DNA of 64,000 bases from NCBI RefSeq assembly GCF_004794105.1, contig NZ_SRYR01000001.1, positions 1,475,768-1,539,767 of the forward strand. Direction: 5' to 3'. Both the position numbers and the translations under genes were made by a program. The notes under the pieces were generated by a model. It did no database searches. It was not told where the DNA came from and saw only the letters and a list, made by a program, of their open reading frames with translations. Of this stretch, positions 36,856 through 43,860 are shown piece by piece. The DNA is from Clostridium sartagoforme (GTDB lineage Bacteria; Bacillota; Clostridia; Clostridiales; Clostridiaceae). Position 1 is the stretch's first letter. Each line of letters opens with the position of its first letter.

Positions 36856-37953
36856 CTATTTCCTCTTATATTCTACCATTTTAAACTTGCTCCAAGGATT
36901 AATAAAATCTAATAATACTAATTCCTCTTCCCTTATTCTTCCGACTTTATTCTTCCTTTCATCTTTTGAATCTAATAGAGCTATTTGAAGCTCTCCTTTG
37001 TACTTTCCAAAGTTATTATTTCCAATTAATATATCGCCTTTTTTAAAGCTTATATCATTATTATGAATTTCCACATTATCTTTACTATACTTTACCCTAA
37101 CCTCAGTACTTCTTACAACTTCATGTGTAATATCCCCTCTTCTATGATGTTGTTCATTTAAAATAATTTTTCTCTCAACATCAGTTGTTTCTTCTAATAT
37201 TTCAACAGATAATTCTATTTGATATCTATTTACCTTAGATAGTGCTTCTAATTCCTCTTCAGAGGCATATGCATTTCCAATAATTACATCATCAATTAAT
37301 TCTGTTGCAAATAAATGCTTAGCTTGTACATCTATAGGTAGATTTCTATGCTCTTCTAATGTACATAATCCATCATTTATATCCCAAGGTCCAATCTTAC
37401 CTTCCTTAGAAGTTATAAAGGCAGCTGTTCTTAAACCATATTTTTTAAACCTCTCTGAACACTTAATGAAAAAATCATAAGGAAGCCCTGTCCCCTTTTG
37501 AGGATAGAAATTATGACATCCATATATAAAAGGTTTATTAGGTTTATAGGTTATAATATTATCTATATAAGCTACATCATTACTCATATTTATTTCTATT
37601 CTCAAGTTATAGGGATTAAATGATATCTTTGCTTCCTTAGAACCATCAAAACCTACATCTAACCTAATACCAAAAGCGCCTAAATCATTAAAAAAGCTTA
37701 AATCATCATAAGATATAGAATATTTATCAAAAATATTAGGTGCTATATCTAAAATAACTTCAAATCCTCTATCATTTGCATAACTAATAATTTCCTTAAA
37801 TGTTCTTTTCACCTCTTCAATTGATTCATTAGCTGAAAGTAAACACATAAATATTCTCTTAAAACCATATTTTTTTGCTAAATCAATATACTTCTTATCC
37901 TCTTCCATAATAGAATGCTCTGGATATATTGATATTCCTAATCTTCTTTCCAT
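36856..37953 (-). CDS. DUF871/MupG-like (GH170) TIM-barrel protein, probable 6-phospho-glycosidase
   Basis: 365 aa. N-terminal TIM barrel (LGISIYPEHS at residue 5; FIYGCHNFYPQKGTGL; LPTLEEHR-type segment CTLEEHRNLP) and a C-terminal beta domain (SFKKGDILIGNNNFGKYKGELQIAL) follow the DUF871 layout. MupG of Staphylococcus aureus, the founder of CAZy GH170, cleaves MurNAc-6-phosphate-GlcNAc. The same chemistry on a PTS-imported disaccharide is likely; whether MurNAc or another amino sugar is cleaved cannot be told. Confidence 0.85.
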   Translation of the reverse strand: MERRLGISIYPEHSIMEEDKKYIDLAKKYGFKRIFMCLLSANESIEEVKRTFKEIISYANDRGFEVILDIAPNIFDKYSISYDDLSFFNDLGAFGIRLDVGFDGSKEAKISFNPYNLRIEINMSNDVAYIDNIITYKPNKPFIYGCHNFYPQKGTGLPYDFFIKCSERFKKYGLRTAAFITSKEGKIGPWDINDGLCTLEEHRNLPIDVQAKHLFATELIDDVIIGNAYASEEELEALSKVNRYQIELSVEILEETTDVERKIILNEQHHRRGDITHEVVRSTEVRVKYSKDNVEIHNNDISFKKGDILIGNNNFGKYKGELQIALLDSKDERKNKVGRIREEELVLLDFINPWSKFKMVEYKRK

Positions 37954-37954
37954 C

Positions 37955-38218
37955 TTAATCCTCCAATACTGTCTTTGGTCTATGTCTAAAATAGACTATA
38001 ATAAAACAACCTTCTATAATACTTCCATAAATTAATAAGTAAAATCCAAATTCAAATAACACTGCTATAGTTAATAAAACAAATGTATATAAAAAGCTAT
38101 AAGCAATAACTTTCCCTAGCTTAATCTTAGGTGGATTCTTTTTAAACTTTCTTTCTAATAATATATTGGTTACAAAAAAAGTAATTATCATAAATACAAA
38201 GGTAATTGATCTAACCAT
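37955..38218 (-). CDS. 87-aa membrane protein of unknown function in the PTS operon
   Basis: Three hydrophobic segments (about 3-20, 36-56, 58-75) separated by basic stretches (ERKFKKNPPKIKLGK); a small integral membrane protein without recognisable family. No clear Shine-Dalgarno: repeat R2 ends 8 bases upstream of the ATG and may have replaced its ribosome-binding region. The stop codon abuts the GH170-type gene by one base, suggesting the pair are translated together. Possibly a PTS-associated accessory protein; function unknown. Confidence 0.6.
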   Translation of the reverse strand: MVRSITFVFMIITFFVTNILLERKFKKNPPKIKLGKVIAYSFLYTFVLLTIAVLFEFGFYLLIYGSIIEGCFIIVYFRHRPKTVLED

Positions 38219-38226
38219 ATTTACTA

Positions 38227-38381
38227 GTGCTGTCGCACAAACAGCCTAAATTAAGAATTTAAAAAAATTATTGATGTAATTCTTACAGAATTACTAAAAT
38301 TAATTTCTTTTTAAAACTCCTTCGGGAGTTTTTCATTATTTTTTCATTATGCATTCTTAATTTCCCATTTTGCGACAGCAC
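38227..38381 (+). repeat. Interspersed repeat R2, best-preserved copy
   Basis: 155 bp with perfect 11-bp inverted ends GTGCTGTCGCA / TGCGACAGCAC (38227-38237 and 38371-38381), AATTAAGAATT and CATTCTTAATTT inside them, and an internal AAAACTCC-TTCG-GGAGTTTT hairpin (38323-38342) with a UUCG-type tetraloop. Lies inside the PTS operon, between the EIIC gene and the rest. Confidence 0.8.
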
Positions 38382-38390
38382 CTCCCTCCT

Positions 38391-39695
38391 TTATTTAATT
38401 TCTTCTACTTCATGTAATAACTCTTTAGATAATTGTTGTTTTTCAAACATTTTAAAGAATGGATAATATATTAATAGTGCGATTATAAAGTTTATAACAA
38501 CTAATACTCCTGCCATCAGATTCCAATTTGTACTCATAACTGCTGCAACTGGAGAAGGCATAGTAAATGGTAATCTTGCCATCATAAGTGGAATTACTCC
38601 CGTTATAGTTAGGAAGTATGATAAGGTAGTTAATACTAATGGTGCTAAAATAAATGGAATTGCTAGTACAGGATTCATTACTATTGGAGCTCCAAATATA
38701 ATTGGCTCATTTATATTAAATAACCCTGGCAATAATGATAATCTTCCTAAACTCTTTAAATATTTTGACTTTGATGTTAAGAATAAAAAAACTAGTGCTA
38801 GTGTAGTACCAGCTCCTCCAATCCATACAAACCATTGTAAAAACTGTTCAGTAAATATATTAGGCAAGTTTGATGCAGCTACTCCATTTGTAAACTCAGT
38901 CATATTTTCTGCAATAGATACATCCCATATTGGCCTTATTACTGGACCCATAATAGCTGGTCCATGAATACCAAGAGCCCAGAAAAATGTTATTAGGAAT
39001 ACTGTAATCAATCCACCAATTAAACTATTCCCAGCTAGTACATCTTTTAAAGGCATAAGTAGTTTTGATAAAAGAGCACTTATATCGAAGTTTAAGAAAT
39101 GTCTTAAAACCCAAAATAAAAGTATAATAACTAATGCAGGCAATAATGCTGCAAATGAATTCGATACTTCTGGTGGTACTCCTTCAGGCATTTTAATAGT
39201 AATCTTTTTCTCTTTCATTATCCTATATATTTCTATTGAAATAATTGATGCAACTATAGCACCAAAAAGTGAGCTAGAGCTTAAGCTTGCAATATTTAAG
39301 TACCTACCACTTGCTATAACTCCTTCTACAGATTCAGTAACTTGTACAGGTACCACTGTTGAAATAAGAAATCCTACTGTTGCAAGTAATCCCCCACCTA
39401 CTTCATCTAAATCATAACTTTTAGCTAAGGCTGCACCCATACCGTATGTTGCATATAAAGCTAAAATCCCAACGGTAAATCTAAAAGGCACATCTACTAT
39501 CGCCTTATAAGGTTCTATAAATTCAGCATAACCAGTTATAGGTAGGTTTAATAAGATAACAAAGAATGATCCAACAATTGTTAAAGGTAATGTAGCCACT
39601 ATCCCCTGCCTTATGGCTCTCATATGTCTTTGATTGCTCATTTTAAAAGCAACCGGCATTAACTTGACCTCGATCCAACTCATGAATTTTTCCAT
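38391..39695 (-). CDS. PTS system EIIC component, lactose/cellobiose family
   Basis: 434 aa from the ATG at 39695 (upstream in-frame ATG at 39713 discarded because the N terminus MEKFMSWIEVKLMPVAFKMS fits the family's usual start). About ten TM helices; family segments QRHMRAIRQGIVATLPLTIVGSFF, GIHGPAIMGPVIRPIWD and LPGLFNINEPIIFGAPIVMNPVLAIPF. Carries no EIIA or EIIB domain, and none is in the window, so it must borrow them from elsewhere. Substrate unknown; the genes after it suggest a phosphorylated amino-sugar disaccharide. Confidence 0.9.
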   Translation of the reverse strand: MEKFMSWIEVKLMPVAFKMSNQRHMRAIRQGIVATLPLTIVGSFFVILLNLPITGYAEFIEPYKAIVDVPFRFTVGILALYATYGMGAALAKSYDLDEVGGGLLATVGFLISTVVPVQVTESVEGVIASGRYLNIASLSSSSLFGAIVASIISIEIYRIMKEKKITIKMPEGVPPEVSNSFAALLPALVIILLFWVLRHFLNFDISALLSKLLMPLKDVLAGNSLIGGLITVFLITFFWALGIHGPAIMGPVIRPIWDVSIAENMTEFTNGVAASNLPNIFTEQFLQWFVWIGGAGTTLALVFLFLTSKSKYLKSLGRLSLLPGLFNINEPIIFGAPIVMNPVLAIPFILAPLVLTTLSYFLTITGVIPLMMARLPFTMPSPVAAVMSTNWNLMAGVLVVINFIIALLIYYPFFKMFEKQQLSKELLHEVEEIK

Positions 39696-39751
39696 TTCCT
39701 CTTTACACCCCATTTATTAATTTAAGGAATTCCTTTTTACAATTTCATTGT

Positions 39752-39787
39752 AACATTATAATGTTTTATTGTAAACATTATAATGTT
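39752..39787 (-). promoter_or_regulatory. Twin perfect palindromes, likely GntR operators of the PTS operon
   Basis: AACATTATAATGTT occurs twice (39752-39765 and 39774-39787), each a perfect 14-bp palindrome, 22 bp centre to centre, which is two DNA turns. Each contains a TATAAT, so bound regulator would cover the promoter. The GntR-family gene lies directly upstream. Confidence 0.85.
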
Positions 39788-39825
39788 TATTTTTCTAATT
39801 ATTTCAAATTTTTTACTAGCAAAAA

Positions 39826-39860
39826 AGCAAAATAAAAATGGGCCGTCTCAAAGACAGCCC
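39826..39860 (-). terminator. Terminator of the gntR-type gene
   Basis: 8-bp stem GGGCTGTC/GACGGCCC (39840-39847 with 39853-39860, one mismatch), loop TTTGA, then ATTTTTATTTTG on the minus strand. Confidence 0.8.
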
Positions 39861-39889
39861 ATTTAAAAATTAAAAGTTACGGCACTTTT

Positions 39890-40591
39890 TTAAACCGTAT
39901 AATTTATAACATATTTATGAATTCTAGTATTATATTGAGCCAATGACACTTCTATAACCTTATTATCAGCATCATAGGTCAATCTTCTTCTTCCTAAAGT
40001 TGGTCCTTCTTCTAGTTCTAACTCATTTAAAATATCAATACTTGGATAGTCTATATAAAACTCATCATGAAAATTATTTATATTAAATCCACTTCTATAT
40101 AACTGCATATATATAGAAAAATTATTTTCATCTTCTATTTTATCTAAAGATAGTCCTTCTGGTAAGAAATGAGTAAAGTAAATATATGGTTTACCATCTA
40201 AATAATATATCCTTCTTATCTTAAAGCATTTATCACCGAAATACTTAAAAAGTTCATCTTGTGGAAGTAAATCGATTTTACTAAAGGTTGTTTTTTCCTT
40301 TCTTAAGCTATAACCTTCTTGATTTAAAATATTCGAGAAGGAATCTCCCTTAGATAGCTTATTAAAGATGCTATTACTAATAACTGTGGTTCCTTTTCCA
40401 CTTCTTTTAATAACATATCCTTCACCTTCTAGTAATTCAATAGCTTTTCTTACCGTTATCTTACTTACTCCAAATTCCTTTTCTAGTTCAATTTCTGTTG
40501 GAATAAAGTCTCCAACTTTATAGGTTCCATTTATAATTTTTTCCTTTATTACTTCCATTACAGTTATATACAATGTACTACTCTTACTCAT
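39890..40591 (-). CDS. GntR-family (HutC/FadR-UTRA type) transcriptional regulator
   Basis: 233 aa. N-terminal winged helix-turn-helix (KIINGTYKVGDFIPTEIELEKEFGVSKITVRKAIELLEGEGYVIKRSGKGTTV), then a UTRA-type effector domain. Such regulators bind sugar phosphates. Excellent Shine-Dalgarno GGAGGTGAT. The twin palindromes between its terminator and the EIIC gene are the obvious target. Predicted effector: an intermediate of the amino-sugar-acid pathway, by inference. Confidence 0.9.
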   Translation of the reverse strand: MSKSSTLYITVMEVIKEKIINGTYKVGDFIPTEIELEKEFGVSKITVRKAIELLEGEGYVIKRSGKGTTVISNSIFNKLSKGDSFSNILNQEGYSLRKEKTTFSKIDLLPQDELFKYFGDKCFKIRRIYYLDGKPYIYFTHFLPEGLSLDKIEDENNFSIYMQLYRSGFNINNFHDEFYIDYPSIDILNELELEEGPTLGRRRLTYDADNKVIEVSLAQYNTRIHKYVINYTV

Positions 40592-40606
40592 TATATCACC
40601 TCCACT

Positions 40607-41254
40607 TTATATAACCTTATAAAGCCTGTTTTCTTCTTTGAAGTAAATATCCTGATCTTCTTTACTAATTATAATCTTACCACTAGAAGCTTCTATTATT
40701 TCTTTTTCTATCTCTTCTACAATAGAAACTTCTGATATAGTACTTAGCACTACTTTATCAGTATATTCTATATCTTCAATATGCCAGTTTTTCTCATTAA
40801 ATATATATTGAATTTTACCAAGCATATCATATTCCATAGTAAAAAGTAACTTTTGTCCCTTAACCTTCTCAACTATCTTTGCTGCTTTAATGGCAATTGA
40901 GGCTCCTTTAGTATATGCTCTAGTTAATCCACCTGCCCCTAGTAGTATTCCTCCATAATATCTAGTTACTACTATTGCACAATCAGTTACATTGCTTTTC
41001 TTCATAACTTCTAATATAGGAATACCTGCTGTTCCTTGTGGCTCTCCATCATCACTATACCTTTGGATACCCATATTTTCACCTATTACATATGCATAGC
41101 AATTATGAGTAGCTTGTTTATGCATAGCTTTTATTTCATTAATAAAAGCCTTAGCTTCTTCTTCATTTTCACATCTTTTAGCATAACCTATAAATTCAGA
41201 TTTTTTTTCTATAAATCTATCTTCACCATAATTTCTTACTGTAGTATAACTCAA
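40607..41254 (-). CDS. YigZ/IMPACT family protein
   Basis: 215 aa, TTG start overlapping the upstream stop as TTGA, with GGGAGGAAC ahead. Family signature YSDDGEPQGTAGIPILEV, plus THNCYAYVIG and VVTRYYGGILLGAGGLTRAY. C-terminal ferredoxin-like DUF1949 half is present. IMPACT-type proteins bind ribosomes or RNA; the exact bacterial role is unsettled. Translationally coupled with the MocR-like gene upstream. Confidence 0.9.
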   Translation of the reverse strand: MSYTTVRNYGEDRFIEKKSEFIGYAKRCENEEEAKAFINEIKAMHKQATHNCYAYVIGENMGIQRYSDDGEPQGTAGIPILEVMKKSNVTDCAIVVTRYYGGILLGAGGLTRAYTKGASIAIKAAKIVEKVKGQKLLFTMEYDMLGKIQYIFNEKNWHIEDIEYTDKVVLSTISEVSIVEEIEKEIIEASSGKIIISKEDQDIYFKEENRLYKVI

Positions 41255-42654
41255 GACAGTTCCTCCCTGATAACTTTAAATCCTTTAATAATTTTTTCCT
41301 CACTAGTTTGTGAAAAACTAATTCTAAAATAATAATCTCCATCAACTGAATCCTTAAAGAAAATAGATCCTGGAGTTATATATACTCCTCTTTTCTTTAA
41401 CTTATAAAATAATTCTTTAGAGGTAATATTCTTATTTTTAATTTCTAAATAAAAATATAAACCTCCCTTTGGATCAATATATCTAATATAATCATTTAAT
41501 TCATTTTCAATTAAACTTTTCATTAATTTATACTTTTTAATATATTCTTCTCTTTGAAAGTCTATATTTTCTTTCCAATACCCCTTGCTAATATATAATT
41601 CAAGGGCTCTTTGCATTAAACTTGAAGTTGTAATATCTGTATTAATCTTAGACCTTTGAATAATTTCATTAAAAGATGTTGGTGTAACCATATAACCAAG
41701 TCTAATCCCTGGTAAAAATATTTTAGAAAAACTTTTTATATATATTACTCTATCGTATTTATCTAACTTTTTAAAAGGTTCATGTATAATATTATTGTCA
41801 TAAATAAGCTCTGATAAATAATCATCTTCTATAATATAAAAATCATATTTTTTTGCTAGTTCTAGTATCTTAAGTTTCTTTTCTTTACTATAACTAATTC
41901 CTGTTGGATTATGAAAATAGCTCATAGTAAAGAAACAACTAATTTTATTCTTTTTTAGAATTTCTTCAAAGGCTATTAAGTCTATACCATCTTCCTCTAA
42001 GGCTACTTCAAAAATATTAGCTCTTCTCCATTTAAATACAGAAATAGCTCCACCATATGTAGGCTTTTCCACTATTACATTATCATTTATATTTACTATT
42101 GCTTTCGATGCTATATCTATACCTTGCTGAGCTCCAGAGACAATAAGTAGATTCTTTATATCTAATTCTTCATCCCAAAAAGATTTATTAATGGTCTCTC
42201 TTAAATTTTCATAACCTAAGGCTTCCTTTGCTATTAAAGCATTTGCTCCATCTCTATCTAAAACTTCATTTAAAACATCCTTAAATTCTGCTACTGGAAA
42301 ATAAACTTCAGAGTTAGTCTCTCCTGTAAAATCAATAACTTCTTCTAATCTTTCTAAAGTCAAGCTTTTAATTATTTTTGAATATTCTCTATTAAACAAT
42401 GAGATAACTTCTCTCTTCTTAGCATAAGTACCTGAGCCTACCTTTTGATAGGCATACCCATCAGACTTTAGTTTTTTATAAGCATTTACTATTGTAACCT
42501 TATTTACTTCTAACATATCTGTTAAAGCTCTTATTGTAGGAAGTTTTTCACCATCTTTTATCTTTTTACCATCTATTAGTTTTTTTATATAATTAGCTAT
42601 TTGAATATATTTAGGAATTTCCTCTTCAAAGACTATATTATAAAGTTCTTTCAT
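41251..42654 (-). CDS. MocR-type (GntR plus aminotransferase) transcriptional regulator
   Basis: 467 aa from the ATG at 42654 (Shine-Dalgarno GGGGGA). N-terminal winged HTH (DGEKLPTIRALTDMLEVNKVTIVNAYKKLKSDGYAYQKVGSGTY), then a fold type I aminotransferase domain with DYLSELIY and SFSKIFLPGIRLGY containing the PLP Lys. MocR proteins sense PLP or amino acids and commonly activate B6 or GABA genes. The palindrome upstream of the B6 kinase (21447-21460) is a candidate site; that link is inference. Repeat R1 copy C fills the upstream region. Confidence 0.9.
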   Translation of the reverse strand: MKELYNIVFEEEIPKYIQIANYIKKLIDGKKIKDGEKLPTIRALTDMLEVNKVTIVNAYKKLKSDGYAYQKVGSGTYAKKREVISLFNREYSKIIKSLTLERLEEVIDFTGETNSEVYFPVAEFKDVLNEVLDRDGANALIAKEALGYENLRETINKSFWDEELDIKNLLIVSGAQQGIDIASKAIVNINDNVIVEKPTYGGAISVFKWRRANIFEVALEEDGIDLIAFEEILKKNKISCFFTMSYFHNPTGISYSKEKKLKILELAKKYDFYIIEDDYLSELIYDNNIIHEPFKKLDKYDRVIYIKSFSKIFLPGIRLGYMVTPTSFNEIIQRSKINTDITTSSLMQRALELYISKGYWKENIDFQREEYIKKYKLMKSLIENELNDYIRYIDPKGGLYFYLEIKNKNITSKELFYKLKKRGVYITPGSIFFKDSVDGDYYFRISFSQTSEEKIIKGFKVIREELS

Positions 42655-42665
42655 AATTTCCCCCA

Positions 42666-42780
42666 AAATATATATGTTTCAATAAGTAATCTACATTTTT
42701 AGTACTTATGTTATTTTAAGTAAAAATGTTTTAAAGTAAACTACCTCAATTGAAAGCATATATAGTTTAATTTTTATATC
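42666..42780 (+). repeat. Interspersed repeat R1, copy C (first half, folded as hairpin)
   Basis: About 115 bp matching the first half of copies A and B. Its ends ATATATGTTTCAAT (42670-42683) and ATTGAAAGCATATAT (42749-42763) are near-inverse, so it could form a long hairpin. Its right end supplies the last codons (YKN and stop) of the nucleotidyltransferase. Confidence 0.7.
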
Positions 42781-43666
42781 TATAAACATTTTCCATAGAT
42801 AATAAAATACCTTTTTCATCTCTAAATTCTCTTTTTTCTTTAACTAAAATATTATTATTATGCAAAACCTTTAAAATCTCCTCTGTTTTAATCTTAAAGT
42901 TTTCAAAATAACTATTATTATCGATTTCAAAAGCACTAAGGTACTTATTTTCCTTTTTAATAAAATCAATCATTTCTTTAGCAGCCTTAATTATATTAAA
43001 TTCTAAATAATCTTCCATATAATTTAATAAGGCCTTTATACTATCTTCAGTAACTTCTTTATATAAAAGATTTTGAACCCTAATATTCAATTCATCATTT
43101 AAATTACAAGCCATATTTAAGGAATCTTTAGTAACTGTATATCCATTTATACTTAAATAAAGCATTGAAAAATTATTCAGAGCTCTAATTAATAATTCAT
43201 GAGCTGTATACCTGCTCCCCTTACTTAAATACTTTTTACATATTTGGGCTTCCTTATAAAAGTTTCCTAGGTATGTTAAATTCCATCTTCCCTTATCTTT
43301 ATCTATCATATACAGTACTTGTTGATTTAACTCATTTATTTCATTATCTATTGAGTATATTAGTTTAGAAGACATTAAATAATTTTTAATTAAATCCCTT
43401 TTCCCTGCAGATTTTAGATAATTTTTAAAACTATCCTTGCTAAGAAATTTAATATGTACTGGTATATCTAATACTTCTGAATAAATATCTCTTATCTTAT
43501 TAAATCCATCTTTATATATTACAAATAAATCTATATTTGAGCCTTCCCATAAATCACCTGAAACCATACTACCAAAAACAAATATTGAAATAACATTAGG
43601 ATTCTTTTTTAAAATTTCAGTTATTTCTAAATATGAGTTTTGATATTCTGCTACTGATTTTGCCAT
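42767..43666 (-). CDS. Nucleotidyltransferase-fold protein with a HEPN-like helical C-terminal part
   Basis: 299 aa. Residues about 20-90 are a minimal nucleotidyltransferase domain: VFGSMVSGDLWEGSNIDLFVIY. The GS motif is present, but the usual D-x-D is N-x-D, so the first metal-binding Asp is missing. The remaining part (100-299) is helical and could be a HEPN-type domain, which is inference; antibiotic adenylyltransferases have related layouts. No toxin or antitoxin partner is seen. Its last residues (YKN) and the stop codon lie inside repeat R1 copy C, so the C terminus may be altered by that insertion. Confidence 0.7.
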   Translation of the reverse strand: MAKSVAEYQNSYLEITEILKKNPNVISIFVFGSMVSGDLWEGSNIDLFVIYKDGFNKIRDIYSEVLDIPVHIKFLSKDSFKNYLKSAGKRDLIKNYLMSSKLIYSIDNEINELNQQVLYMIDKDKGRWNLTYLGNFYKEAQICKKYLSKGSRYTAHELLIRALNNFSMLYLSINGYTVTKDSLNMACNLNDELNIRVQNLLYKEVTEDSIKALLNYMEDYLEFNIIKAAKEMIDFIKKENKYLSAFEIDNNSYFENFKIKTEEILKVLHNNNILVKEKREFRDEKGILLSMENVYRYKN

Positions 43667-43805
43667 TACTCATCCCACCCTTATAATAATTGTATATAAA
43701 TTTCAATAATATTTTTACATTTTATTAAGTTAGTCCTATTTAAAATTGCACAATTACTAAAGATAAAAATTATATACTGAAACCTATATTATTACAGTTT
43801 ATTAT

Positions 43806-43842
43806 ATAAAAAAACTGCAATAAAGTCTAACCTTCATTGCAG
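43806..43842 (-). terminator. Terminator of hflX
   Basis: 7-bp stem CTGCAAT/ATTGCAG (43815-43821 with 43836-43842), 14-base loop, then TTTTTTTAT on the minus strand. Confidence 0.8.
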
Positions 43843-43860
43843 CATTATTTAATTTATGAC

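Noticed and set aside
43690..43790. Fourth copy of repeat R1
   Set aside because: Only the first 30 bases (TATATAAATTTCAATAA-like) match clearly; the rest is too divergent to call as a copy.
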